Shown here: in pieces, positions 1 to 9,870 of the stretch
How positions within the stretch are numbered: position 1 is the stretch's first letter
Layout: each line of letters begins with the position of its first letter
Source of the DNA: Paulinella micropora
Taxonomy: Eukaryota; Cercozoa; Imbricatea; Euglyphida
Assembly: GCA_009731375.1 (NCBI GenBank)
Contig: BJOX01000317.1
Location: 52,341-74,815 of the forward strand
DNA: 22,475 nucleotides
Direction: 5' to 3'
Notes under the pieces: generated by a model
Databases searched by the model: none
Told to the model about the DNA's origin: nothing
Seen by the model: the letters and a program-made list of their open reading frames with translations, nothing else
Program-made: the position numbers and the translations under genes

Positions 1-87
<87 letters not shown>
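1..87. repeat. (TC)n microsatellite
   Basis: An almost pure TC tract with one A at 36. It runs into the likely splice acceptor at 96-97, so on the + strand it would serve as the polypyrimidine tract of an intron of gene A that extends off the window. Confidence 0.9.
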
Positions 88-90
<3 letters not shown>

Positions 91-97
91 GGCGCAG

Positions 98-143
98 AGG
101 CGCAAGCGGCAGCGCGTGTCGTGTCTGCCTGCGTTGACAGAAG
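98..143 (+). CDS. Gene A, internal exon (5' part outside window)
   Basis: This is a proposed 46-base exon. A long TC tract and the acceptor ending GGCGCAG at 97 lie upstream, and a strong donor (GTAGGTATG) starts at 144. The exon reads RKRQRVSCLPALTE and ends one base into the next codon. That phase matches the start of the exon at 713, where the joined codon becomes GAC (Asp). The reading is very basic at its start. No start codon or signal peptide is visible because the gene begins outside the window. The alternative acceptor at 98-99 would change the frame. The exon is short, so the case rests on splice signals and phase agreement rather than on protein similarity; I do not recognise the protein. 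Confidence 0.5.
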
Positions 144-147
144 GTAG

Positions 148-217
148 GTATGTATACATGTATGCATGTATGCATGTATGTATGTATGTATGTATGTATG
201 TATGTATGCATGTATGT
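148..217. repeat. (TATG)n microsatellite in intron 1 of gene A
   Basis: Runs of TATG with a few TATGCATG variants begin immediately downstream of the donor at 144. The open frame read through them (YMYACMHVCM...) follows from the repeat and is not coding evidence. Confidence 0.85.
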
Positions 218-300
218 AGGCGACGAAACGGCCAGCAGTCAAGTAGCCGTTACTGGAACAACAACACCACGTGCGCCGCATACACACATACATATACATA

Positions 301-461
301 CACATGAAAGCATATAATAGTAATTACCATGGTAATTACCACATTTCCGGGAACTTGACCACATATAAATTTTGAAATTTAGAAAATTTTAAAAACTTTC
401 CGGGAAGTTGACCACATTTAGGATAATTACCAGGGTAATTACCATTGTATGCTTTCATGTG
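301..461 (+). mobile_element. MITE-like element, copy 1
   Basis: A 161-bp element with perfect 13-bp terminal inverted repeats, CACATGAAAGCAT at 301-313 and its complement at 449-461. It has subterminal palindromes of the form GTAATTACC(A/C)(T/G)GGTAATTAC and an inner pair of CCGGGAA-GTTGACCACAT boxes. An ATA trinucleotide lies on each side (298-300 and 462-464), which could be a target duplication. It has no coding capacity. It lies in intron 1 of gene A. Confidence 0.75.
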
Positions 462-561
462 ATACATACTGTGGTGAGTAGATCACATCAGTCTCCTGCC
501 TACATACACATACATACTTAAGGTCTACAATACATACATACAGGCATACAATACATGCATA

Positions 562-704
562 CACATGAAAGCATACAATTGTAATTACCCTGGTAATTAC
601 CTAAATGTGGTCAACTTCCCGGAAAGTTTTTAAAATTTATATGTGGTCAAGTTCCCGGAAATGTGGTAGTTACCATGGTAATTACTATTGCATGCTTTCA
701 TGTG
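562..704 (-). mobile_element. MITE-like element, copy 2 (inverted relative to copy 1)
   Basis: A 143-bp copy of the 301-461 element in the opposite orientation. It has the same 13-bp termini (562-574 and 692-704) and the same order of boxes when reverse-complemented, but lacks about 17 bases in the AT-rich middle. ATA again flanks both ends. The element ends 8 bases before the proposed splice acceptor AG at 711-712, so it forms the 3' end of intron 1. Confidence 0.75.
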
Positions 705-712
705 ATACATAG

Positions 713-1090
713 ACCAATTGGCTGGCGGGGACGCAAATGCCCCGGACCAACCGGACCAATCGCACAATCCCCAGGAGCGCCAGCAAAACACGGCTAAGGA
801 ACGAATGTTAAAGCACAGGAGCCAACAGCTGATGCTGCAGCACATCAACAAAGATCTGCACAAAGAGCTGCTTGGGCAGTTTGGGTCGACTATGAAACGT
901 AACTTGGTGACGGCAACTCCCAAGGCCTTCGCCCCGCTCTCCCCCTCGTCCCTGAACCAAAATGCACGGGGCTCCCCAATTGTCGTGGAGAAATTGAAAT
1001 TCTCCCCCAACGCCGCCACGCCCAACAGCAGGGACTCCCACATGTGGACTAGGCAGCAGAAGGCAGACCCCTACTGCCACGAAGAACAAG
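713..1090 (+). CDS. Gene A, internal exon
   Basis: A 378-base exon between an acceptor ending GATACATAG at 712 and the donor CAAG|GTCTAT at 1091. The reading frame is not repetitive and has coding-like composition. It begins DQLAGGDANAPDQPDQ, continues through a Gln/Lys/His-rich, probably helical stretch (KERMLKHRSQQLMLQHINKD), and then has several SP/TP sites (ATPKAFAPLSPSS, GSPIVVEKLKFSPNAATP) that look like proline-directed kinase sites. It starts with two bases of a split codon and ends with one, so it is compatible with the exons at 98-143 and 3723-4336. No catalytic or membrane motif is seen. I do not recognise the family. The minus-strand frames over this interval are shadows. Confidence 0.65.
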
Positions 1091-1091
1091 G

Positions 1092-1257
<166 letters not shown>

Positions 1258-1872
1258 NNNNNNNNNNNNNNNNNNNNNNNNNNNNNNNNNNNNNNNNNNN
1301 NNNNNNNNNNNNNNNNNNNNNNNNNNNNNNNNNNNNNNNNNNNNNNNNNNNNNNNNNNNNNNNNNNNNNNNNNNNNNNNNNNNNNNNNNNNNNNNNNNNN
1401 NNNNNNNNNNNNNNNNNNNNNNNNNNNNNNNNNNNNNNNNNNNNNNNNNNNNNNNNNNNNNNNNNNNNNNNNNNNNNNNNNNNNNNNNNNNNNNNNNNNN
1501 NNNNNNNNNNNNNNNNNNNNNNNNNNNNNNNNNNNNNNNNNNNNNNNNNNNNNNNNNNNNNNNNNNNNNNNNNNNNNNNNNNNNNNNNNNNNNNNNNNNN
1601 NNNNNNNNNNNNNNNNNNNNNNNNNNNNNNNNNNNNNNNNNNNNNNNNNNNNNNNNNNNNNNNNNNNNNNNNNNNNNNNNNNNNNNNNNNNNNNNNNNNN
1701 NNNNNNNNNNNNNNNNNNNNNNNNNNNNNNNNNNNNNNNNNNNNNNNNNNNNNNNNNNNNNNNNNNNNNNNNNNNNNNNNNNNNNNNNNNNNNNNNNNNN
1801 NNNNNNNNNNNNNNNNNNNNNNNNNNNNNNNNNNNNNNNNNNNNNNNNNNNNNNNNNNNNNNNNNNNNNNNN
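1258..1872. other. Assembly gap (615 N)
   Basis: An unresolved stretch of N inside intron 2 of gene A. Its left edge is a TCTA array, so the gap probably reflects repeat collapse; the true length is unknown. Confidence 0.98.
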
Positions 1873-2140
1873 GGTTTAGGCCTCATACAATGTCATCATT
1901 GTAGCTTGCGCAAGCTTACGGTGCTCAAAACACTTGGACTAACGGCTTCCTTTTCTTTCTCTTCTTCCTTATCCTCCCCATTCTCCATTCCTAAATTGCC
2001 TTTTTCTTCAACGTCCTTCCTCCTCTTCTTTTTTCCAGAACACAGTCTACCCGTGGTTCCCATCCCGGACACATGCACAGTACACAAATTACTGTTTGAT
2101 GTGAAACTGCGTTCCTTTGCAAGGACTACATTCCTTTGCG
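1873..2140 (+). other. Unique island in intron 2 with a strong splice acceptor
   Basis: A pyrimidine-rich stretch of almost 90 bases (about 1949-2036) ends in TTTTTTCCAG at 2038. It is followed by a short open stretch, EHSLPVVPIPDTC..., in the phase expected after the exon ending at 1090. A possible donor is GTGAAAC at 2101, but an exon 2039-2100 (62 bases) would break the frame into 3723. It may be an alternative exon or a decoy. Confidence 0.35.
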
Positions 2141-2143
2141 ACA

Positions 2144-2147
2144 TCTC

Positions 2148-2203
<56 letters not shown>

Positions 2204-2278
2204 CTATCTATCTCTATCTATCTATCTCTATCTCTATCTATCTCTATCTCTATCTATCTATCTATCTCTATCTATCTC

Positions 2279-2369
<91 letters not shown>

Positions 2370-2370
2370 C
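2144..2370. repeat. (TCTA)n microsatellite with TCTC variants
   Basis: TCTA array with interspersed CTCTATCT units around 2203-2280; intron 2 of gene A. Confidence 0.95.
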
Positions 2371-2406
2371 CTAACCCTCTCGCTGGACCCTGGATTGATT
2401 GATTGG
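2371..2406 (+). repeat. Spacer between TCTA arrays, copy 1
   Basis: Starts CTAACCCTCTCGCTGGACCC, followed by TGGATTGATTGATTGG. Near-identical units recur at 2606-2641 and 3391-3416, each at the edge of a TCTA array. Confidence 0.85.
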
Positions 2407-2602
<196 letters not shown>

Positions 2603-2605
2603 GCC

Positions 2606-2641
2606 CTAACCCTCACCCTGGACCCTGGATTGATTGATTGG
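2606..2641 (+). repeat. Spacer between TCTA arrays, copy 2
   Basis: CTAACCCTCACCCTGGACCC followed by TGGATTGATTGATTGG. It differs from the spacer at 2371 at two positions. Confidence 0.85.
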
Positions 2642-2714
<73 letters not shown>

Positions 2715-2715
2715 T

Positions 2716-2768
<53 letters not shown>
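2642..2768. repeat. (TCTA)n microsatellite with TTTA variants
   Basis: TCTA array with two TATTTATC units near 2712-2730; ends at the unique sequence that starts TTAGGGGATGG. Confidence 0.95.
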
Positions 2769-2769
<1 letters not shown>

Positions 2770-3192
2770 AGGGGATGGTGTGGGTGTGCTGGGCCCGTGG
2801 TGGGGTGCCTTATGTGTGCCTAGCCATACGCCTATAAGTCACATGCCGAAATAGCGACGGGAAGCACAATCCTGTTCCCTCAGGGTGCCCTTTCTCGCTT
2901 GTTGAGCCCGGAATAAAACCCACAGTGCTCTGTCGGTTTATACTAGACTGTCGAACAGTCTCGAAACTCCATCTGCTTACTGGGCCCTCTGTAATGGAGG
3001 TGGGAGCTCGTTCTGCAAGGGGCGCTTATGGAACGAGCCCTCGCCCCGCCTGGTACTAGGGAGCTTTGGTATCGCCTGTATCAGTCCCTTCCGTGCAAAC
3101 ATCACGGCTTAGCTGGGCATCGGGTCAATACTTTACAGACTTCCTTGGTTGACGAAATCAGAAGCTCCTTTTTTCTGACATTAGTCGATATC
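2769..3192. other. Unique sequence in intron 2, no gene seen
   Basis: About 420 bases of mixed composition between microsatellite arrays. The + frame from 3028 (MERALAPPGTRELWYRLYQS...) is open only until it merges with the downstream TCTA array and has no convincing donor. I see no RNA gene. It could be a remnant of an older insertion. Confidence 0.4.
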
Positions 3193-3194
3193 TC

Positions 3195-3388
<194 letters not shown>

Positions 3389-3390
3389 CC

Positions 3391-3416
3391 CTAACCCTCA
3401 CGCTGGACCCTGGATT
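3391..3416 (+). repeat. Spacer between arrays, copy 3
   Basis: CTAACCCTCACGCTGGACCC followed by TGGATTG. Here the sequence on the far side is (TAGA)n, the reverse complement of the upstream array, so the spacer sits at the centre of a large inverted repeat. Confidence 0.85.
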
Positions 3417-3507
3417 GCAGATAGATAGGTAGATAGATAGATAGGTAGATAGATAGATAGATAGGTAGATAGATAGATAGAGATAGATAGAGATAGATAG
3501 ATAGAGT

Positions 3508-3542
<35 letters not shown>
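3417..3542. repeat. (TAGA)n microsatellite, inverted relative to the TCTA array
   Basis: ATAGATAG/GTAGATAG array. It could pair with the TCTA array at 3195-3388 around a 26-base centre. Confidence 0.95.
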
Positions 3543-3544
<2 letters not shown>

Positions 3545-3720
3545 TGGTTGATTGAGTGGTTGGTTGGTTGGTTGGTTGGTTTGATTGATTGGTTGATTGG
3601 TTGATTGATTAATTGACTGATCGATTTGTTGTTTGATTGATCGATTCATGCATTGATTCATGCATTGATTCATGCATTGATTCATGTATTGATTGCTTGT
3701 TTGATTGGTTGGTTGTTTGA
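3543..3720. repeat. GATT/GGTT repeat tract with a 12-bp tandem repeat
   Basis: Degenerate TTGATTGG units, then four tandem copies of the 12-mer GATTCATGCATT (last one GATTCATGTATT) around 3644-3692. It ends at the acceptor of the last gene A exon. The region is G/T-rich, not pyrimidine-rich, just before that acceptor. Confidence 0.85.
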
Positions 3721-3722
3721 AG

Positions 3723-4336
3723 GTATAGTCAACGTCTCGCTGGCGTCCCCAAGCTCCTACTGGGAGGAGAATGAGCAGGCAGGCGACGAGAACGTCAGTC
3801 CACGAGTCGTGCCTAAAGAAGACACCAAAAGCGCGCACAGGCCGCAGCCCCATTTGTCCTATCTGGATGCTACCAATTTCTCCCAACTCGACGCGACCAA
3901 CATGTCATATCTGAACGCGACTGCCCTCAGCCCTAGCCCGAGCAAACCTGTCCAAGCTGCTGCACGCCCTCGACCCAGCCCCGACGCCAGCTCCACTACC
4001 ATCAACGCCAGCTCGGCCAGCATCAACACGGAGGCCGTCCTGTCTGAGAGCGTAGTCAGCCGCTTTGGCAACAAGAGCCACTTTGGTTCCAGCCGATTTA
4101 ACTCCAGCATTACCATGGACGCCGTGCTGTCCGACAGCGTAATCAACGCCAGCCGCTTCGTCTCGCCCCATGGCAAGGCCAACGCCAACGCCACCTTCGA
4201 CGGCATGTTCCCCACGCCCCGCCGCACCGGCGACAAGGCCACTGCCAGCCCGCCCGAAACGGCAGACCGCGTGAGAAACCACGCAGAAAGCACGTGGTTT
4301 GAGCCCGACATCAGCAACAACGGCTCCCTGCCATAA
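3723..4336 (+). CDS. Gene A, last exon, low-complexity protein with internal repeats
   Basis: A 614-base exon ending at TAA (4334-4336). The acceptor GTTTGAAG at 3722 (or TATAG at 3728) gives the phase needed to follow the exon ending at 1090, reading EEQ-G-IVNVSLASP. The tail is Ser/Asn/Ala/Pro-rich and probably disordered. It has three consecutive eight-residue units, SYLDATNF-SQLDATNM-SYLNATAL (3857-3928). Further on there are two copies of an xAVLS(E/D)SVxxSRF unit (EAVLSESVVSRF and DAVLSDSVINASRF). NxS/T sequons are unusually frequent, and SP/TP sites continue (FPTPRRTGDK, ASPPETADR). The protein ends ISNNGSLP. No enzyme domain or transmembrane segment is visible. GC-rich third positions and repetition at the protein rather than DNA level argue for real coding. 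I do not recognise it. Confidence 0.7.
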
Positions 4337-4355
4337 GACCTATTGAATTGGTTTC

Positions 4356-4412
4356 GGGTGCAAGAGAGCCACTCCAGGCCAGCAAATCTAGCCTTAGGTG
4401 GCTCTCGCACCC
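4356..4412 (+). promoter_or_regulatory. Stem-loop in the 3' UTR of gene A
   Basis: GGGTGCAAGAGAGCCAC (4356-4372) pairs with GTGGCTCTCGCACCC (4398-4412) around a 25-base loop. The arms extend weakly into flanking GAATT/AATTC. It starts 20 bases after the stop codon. A role in 3'-end processing or mRNA stability is conceivable; it could also be a tiny foldback element. Confidence 0.5.
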
Positions 4413-4416
4413 AAAT

Positions 4417-5130
4417 TCAGAAATTGTTAGATGGTGTAGAACAAGCCTTAAGTATATAAACTTTAGGTGGCAGAGAAAATCGGTAGCCTACAATGGTGCT
4501 GTCTCGTCGCTCTTTTGGCTGAGCCTCCTTCGGTGGTCACAGCTTCTCACGGCAATTGAAATTTCCCACTTTGGCCAGCCTGGCCGAGTAAACATGCTTG
4601 CCTGAAGACCACAAGTTCTGAGGAAAATCAATTTCTTCTGAGTTGTCCGATCGGCAGTGATATGATCAAAACCGTGGCATCAGTTCAAGTAGATGATCAT
4701 AAGTTGATTTTCAGTAATCATGTTCAACTTGTATGTCTTAAAAAAGATCTCTATGGGCGGCTGCATTAAGTCCTGACTCCTGAGAGCAGATAAAATAGTG
4801 TGACCAGTAAATCATGATAGCACCTGACTGCAGAGCGGTCACTTCGTTTATTTACGTAGATCTTCCAGCGCAAAACTACTGCAAGTCAGTAGTTGAAAGA
4901 TGCCTTCAAGTCCAACTTGTAGACGCCGATTGAGTATTCAGGATTTGCTTTTGGGAAAAAGTTTCCCCAATCATGAATTGGGGCTCATTTTCACCGTCCT
5001 TGTCAATAAATTTACCGCTATGACTGTGTCACTGTAAAAAGGACAAAAGGCAGTGATATGGGGAAAAAATGACTTGAATTCATAATTGATTTTTTAATAA
5101 ATTGATAGTTTGACTCAGTAGTACTTACTA
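4417..5130. other. Intergenic, no gene seen
   Basis: AT-richer sequence downstream of gene A. AATAAA-like signals occur (for example at about 5004). It holds a 7-bp-stem palindrome CCCCAAT-CATGA-ATTGGGG near 4965 and a repeated GGCAGTGATATG (about 4650 and 5050). No reading frame looks coding. Confidence 0.5.
4830..4861 (+). repeat. 32-bp repeat flanking the mobile region, left copy
   Basis: Starts GCAGAGCGGTCACTTCG and ends TTACGTAGAT. An exact copy lies at 18993-19024, directly after the right-hand outer repeat. Confidence 0.8.
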
Positions 5131-5132
5131 TG

Positions 5133-5356
5133 ATATTTAGTAACTTCAATTATTCCTGTATTATCATATTTTCTGGCACTGGTGGCAAATTGCCTTTATG
5201 TTCACATATTAATATTACCATTTGGTGCGGTTGGTTTTTCTTTTTGGTTCTTTTGAATCTCAGTGAAGTCTCAGTAAAATGGTGATAGACAACTGGGATC
5301 CCGAAGCCTCAGGTTAACAGGCTAGTTTCCCTACCCGGACCATCATTTTTTCCCAA
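5133..5356 (+). repeat. Outer terminal repeat, left copy
   Basis: From ATATTTAGTAAC to TTTTTTCCCAA. It matches the sequence split around the inner retroelement (11033-11056 plus 18822-18991), sharing TTATTCCTGTATTA, ATTTTCTGG, ACTGGTGGCAAATTG, AACTGGGATCCCG and GGTTAACAGGCTAG in the same order. This copy has about 30 extra bases near 5260-5290. It is probably a terminal repeat of an old element spanning to 18991, or one copy of a dispersed repeat. Confidence 0.6.
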
Positions 5357-6221
5357 AGGGTTACTATATGATGAGCCTTGTTAGTGCGTCCCCTGCGAGG
5401 AGCCTAACGGAAGGAGGGGGTAGGGAAATGAGAAGGAGTCTGCAGTGGCACGGTGGCTTGGCTTCGAAAGTCAGAGCTGGCGCCGGCGTCTGCCAGAAGG
5501 GCCACTGCACATCGGTCTGCGTCTCTGCCAAAGAGGCACAGCAGAAGGCAAGTTGGCAGCAAGACCTGTTTAGTGCTGCGGAGTTTGTGTTCTGTTTTGT
5601 TTTGGCACTCGGAGCTGGAAGGAAAATCCGAAGGTGTGGCTTTGGGCTGGACAGTGGGTCTTCCAGTGGCCTGAGTTTTCGGTTGGAGCTACTTTTGCCT
5701 CGTCTTTGTCCTCCCGTCGTTTCTGTCACTCGTGGTGCAAGTTAGTTCATGCGTAATAAGATTTTAGAAGACCTTTTCTAAAAGTGGCAGACTGTTTCGG
5801 TATCTCGGTACATATGAGACCTGATTGGAAGAACAGGAACAGGACAAGACACAAACATGACAATTGCCTGCACTGTGCTGTAGTGTACAGTAGCAGTTAG
5901 TGGAAGACCTTCTTGGGTTAAATCAGTACGCGGCAAGGTACGTGGTTAGACTGGAGGGCATAGATCTTTGGAGAAGCCTGTACTGAGCGTACCGTCTCAG
6001 GGGCTGAAGGTCTATGGTTGGGTAGGGGCTAGCTACCCCTTTTAGTTTGTGTAACACCGACCAGGGTAGTGCCCGAAAACGGGGGCCAATCCTACAAGAT
6101 CGCGAAGTAGGGTGTGTGGGAATATTATGTTCCACACATGTAATGTGTTGGAGGGATTATCTTTAGTTATCCCCAAGTTTGTTTGCTCTGACGAGAGCAT
6201 GAGTTTGGAAGAGTTTGACAC

Positions 6222-6341
6222 GGGGAGGCACCTGAGGCTGTTGAGCTAGATATGGCGAACCCGGACACTTTTCCTTTAGGGATGGGGAGGCACCGGAGGC
6301 TGTTGAGCTAGATATGGAGAACCCAGACACTTTTCCTTTAG
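6222..6341 (+). repeat. 62-bp tandem repeat, two copies
   Basis: Two copies starting GGGGAGGCAC at 6222 and 6284. They share GAGGCTGTTGAGCTAGATAT and CACTTTTCCTTTAG, with a handful of substitutions. Confidence 0.9.
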
Positions 6342-6981
6342 AAGGGGGGGAGGGGGGGAGTACTACTTCTTTCACTCACCCTTTATGTTCAGTATGCAGT
6401 ATGCATATGGTTGGTGGTTGCCTTACGGGGATAGTTGTGAAGTGCAGCAGCAGTGTAAGCTAGCACTGGGACATATATTTGACTTTTGTTTGTGCATACT
6501 TTTCAGACTGGTGTGGAGCATAGTTTGAGCTCCTAGACTTGGGGTGGGGTGGTGTGCTGGTTGACATTGGACTTTCTTTTGTCAGTTTTGAGGCAGGACG
6601 ATTGGAGAGTAGTGTGAGGGCCGGCTGGTGTTGTTTGCCGCAGCTTCTCTTCTCCACGTATATTTTGCTCACCCACCCATTGACTCTATTGCACGATTTG
6701 TGGGGCGTTTTAACAGACATATTTCTCCCCTTGTTTCTTGTCTAGTTGCGTGCTAGTTTATGTTGCTCTTTAGGTGGCGATGTTTTGTTTTCTATAGTAT
6801 TGTAAGAGTCGAGGGACAAGTACAAGAGACCTTATATTTGTGGTCCAACCATACACACGTTTTAGTTACCTGGTATGTTAGTGTATTGCGTGTGTAAAGA
6901 GCCAAGGGGCGTTAAGATTTAGTCAAGAGGCCAGGGGCACATGTGGTAGCCCAGAGCCCACTCCATATCATTTTGAGATAA

Positions 6982-7003
6982 TGAGAGAGAGAGAGAGAGA
7001 GGG
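6982..7003. repeat. (GA)n short microsatellite
   Basis: A run of GA dinucleotides in otherwise unannotated sequence. Confidence 0.8.
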
Positions 7004-7559
7004 AGCACCAGTAGAGACAGACCAACATGGAGCATTCAATCGTCATGGCTGAAAAAAAACATAAGCCAAATTGCCGTATGTTGCGGACATTTTTCATGTG
7101 TTGAGCGGTGCTCATGCAGCTGTTATGACTTTGATTGCCCGGTGTGTGGGCTAGCGTTTGTGTGTGGTGTCAGCGAGTTGTTCCTTTTACTCCCGGCCCC
7201 ATTCTGTGTGCATCCTTTATATATCTCTTATCAGTTTGAGGGGGAGTGTTCATTCAGACACTGACACACACAGACACATACTTGGCATCATGGTGGATGG
7301 TGAGCTAATTTTTATTTTGTAATGCTCTCGTGAGTCTCTTGGTTTTGACATTAGTTGATGGGACTTTGCTGTTACGGCTGTCTATGCTTTCTCGTTGTGG
7401 AGTTCACTTTGAGACTTTTTCCCTTTCCTCGGCTTTGGTGTGTCACTGAGACTTGTCTTCGGTCTTGTTTTCTTCGACGTTTTGGGTTGCGGCTTGGGTC
7501 TGCGCGTGGGCAGCGTTTGGGCAAGGAGCTGGTGAGCTCATGGCGCTGCACCATCGGTT

Positions 7560-7581
7560 GGTCTGTCTTTCCTGACAGACC
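7560..7581 (+). other. Hairpin GGTCTGTC...GACAGACC, copy 1
   Basis: Perfect 8-bp stem with a 6-base loop (TTTCCT), followed by CCAA. The same stem recurs at 8908-8930. Confidence 0.6.
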
Positions 7582-8907
7582 CCAATGCAGTCAGTCTTTC
7601 TTTCCTTTCCTTCCTCCCCTCTTTCTCCTTGGGTTGGAAGATGACATGGAATTTTGTTTCTTTACTCATTGATTGTTTTGACTGTGATGTGCGAGCACTT
7701 TCTTCTGATGGTCTGGCGAGAGTCGGTGGTACCGCATGGGTTGGACCTGAGCTTCGCGTGAAGGGGGGAAGCAACCTTGGTGTCGGCAGGAGCAACGTCT
7801 GCCGTCGGTTGGTGAGGCGTTGGGTCCTCGTTTTCTTTTCCTCCTTCACATCCCTTCCTTTTCACCTTACCTATCTTTTGTTGGCTGGTTCGCTTTGAGG
7901 ATAGCGGGCCTGAGCTTGGTGTAGTTCACTCGTTGCTTGCCATGTGGGGGAGAAGCGGTAGGTTTGGTACCCTATCGCCCCCTCTCCGTACCAACACATA
8001 GGTATCATAGGGAGTTAGTTAAGAACAGACACCGGACGTTGGACCTTTTGGGGTAGGTAGGGGACACAGCCCCGTAGTGGGGCATTTCTCTCAGTTTATG
8101 TTTAATCGGTTGGGGGACACAGCCCAGCACTAGTCTTGGGGCTTGTAGGTGTCTGACTTTCGTTTTCTGTGGACATGTTTGCTGGTCAGTTTGAGGTCAG
8201 CCAGGTGGACAGTCGGTCCTTTGTTGGTTCAGAAGGGGTGTCGAAACATTTTCTTTTTGGTGGGTTCGCAGCATTGTTTCAGTGCCCGGAAACGTGTTGG
8301 TGTTGGCACGGGATGAACCTTTCGTTTCGGGACAGTCGCGCGGGAGCGCGGTTGGGTCAAGCAAGGGGGGGGCAAGGAACAGCTTTTGCTTAGCAAGTGA
8401 GACATTGATGGAGCGACAGAGCTTGTGGGTTTTCGCAAGTCGCCGGATGGACTGCAGTAGCGCCCGTTTTGATTCGGAATGGCGCTCAGGTGGCAACTGC
8501 GTTCTGCGGGGCAGTTTGCCTATGCCAGGAAGGTTTGGTTTAGTTCAGTGATTGCTTTGGTTTCGGCCCGGATGGTTGGACTAGGGCCGAGAGTGGACCT
8601 TTGGTTAGTGTGCACGCTCGTCGGCGTTGTTTTGGCCTGGTCTTGCGGAATCATTTGTGCACATAGGGACCTTCAGCTCCTGGTTGGGGCTATTCTTGTG
8701 GCGCGCTTGTTGTTTTCGGACATATTTGCCATAATGGATTGGCGGACAATTTACTTTTTGTTAGCGCGTGGGCAGTGAGCCCATCGATCATTTCGGTGGG
8801 CGGATTGCCATACTTCTGTTTCATTCGCTTCAGTGGTTATTTTGGTGGAGTTGTCGACTGCGTGGCTACGGCGCGGAGCAGCGGCGACGATGGCAAGGTT
8901 CAACGGT

Positions 8908-8930
8908 GGGTCTGTCTTTGTGACAGACCC
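8908..8930 (+). other. Hairpin GGGTCTGTC...GACAGACCC, copy 2
   Basis: Perfect 9-bp stem with a 5-base loop (TTTGT), followed by CAAA. The stem is shared with 7560-7581, while the surroundings are otherwise diverged. Confidence 0.6.
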
Positions 8931-9473
8931 CAAATCAGGCCGCCTCCCCTCCTACTCGTTCTTTGCATTTGTTGTCGGGTGATGGAATTCGTTCTTCAGT
9001 TTGCAGTTCTAGGCGAGGCTTATGTTGCACCTGATGTGCATGTTGTGGTGTGAGCCCCAGAACCGTGGGAGCTTCGCAGCGAGCGTGGGGGAGGATGGCG
9101 CCGGACACCGCTACTTTGTTTTGGTTCGTCTGCGGTGGTTTCCGTCTGGGTCGTTTTCAACAGGCGGTGGTGGCCCCGGTTGTGGGGCATGGTGGGCGTT
9201 CTTGTTTGCGACGTCTGTTGGTGCAGTGAAATGGTTCGAGTCGCTTTCGGCGACGGTTGTTTTTCCCCTCATTCCGGAAGGGGGGTGAAGGCCACGGACA
9301 TTTGGCAATTGGACATTTTTGCAGCTTTGGCGGGCTTGTGCCTTCGGTTTGGTTTTGGCGCGGCCTATTCTTCCGGCAATGTGGAACCTGTGGCAGTCAT
9401 TACTCTCCCTCACTTTGCGGGGTGGCTATTTTGGTTCCTGCGTTGTTTGTATGGAGTCGGCGGCATACCGCCG

Positions 9474-9568
9474 GATTGTCAGCAAAGGGGGAGGGCATGA
9501 GCACATGGATTTCGGGTAGCGTTTCGCTTTTACGGTTTGGCCAGTAAGCCGGATGTTCTGGATCAGTG
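9474..9568 (+). repeat. Diverged internal repeat, copy 1
   Basis: Shares GATTGTCAGC, ATGAGCACATGG and GCCGGATGTTCTGGATCAGT in order with 9871-9960, about 395 bases downstream. Confidence 0.55.
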
Positions 9569-9870
9569 TGCCCGGATGGAAGGCTTGTGCGGCAGCGTGG
9601 AGCCGCGGGTGGAGCGGGTTACGGCATTGCCGCTAGTTAGGCCAGATCTTTGGTGGTTGGTTCATTAAGTGGCCTGACATGTTGCTCGGTGGGGACCTGG
9701 ACTTTGAACTTTGCTCCCGGGTGGGGAGTGTTTATGCAAAGAGGCAGATTTGCAGTCTTTTGCAGTCGTTTTGCGGGGAGATGGAACCTTTTCTGCTTTG
9801 TGATGGTCGGAGCGCGACGGACGTCTTTCTTCTCCCTCCATCAGGGAGGGGTTGCTTAGATTTCCTATTC

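Larger units (their letters stand above)
5357..7300. other. G/T-rich region inside the outer element, no convincing gene
   Basis: Short frames occur on both strands (for example 5368-5745 +), but none has a recognisable motif, repeat-free conserved composition or neighbouring signals. It contains a 62-bp tandem duplication (6222-6341) and a GA run (6982-7003). Probably the decayed internal part of a mobile element. Confidence 0.4.

Noticed and set aside
3398-3886. Minus frame rich in NQ/TNQP repeats
   Set aside because: Translation of the GATT/GATA repeats, antisense to the gene A last exon.
5368-5745. 125-codon + frame and 121-codon antisense frame
   Set aside because: Both strands are open with no motif, no splice context and no preference in composition; likely chance in G/T-rich DNA.
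6000-6130. tRNA-like folding around GGGGCTAGCTACCCC
   Set aside because: Only a short stem is present; no anticodon or T-arm (GTTCGA-like) pattern.
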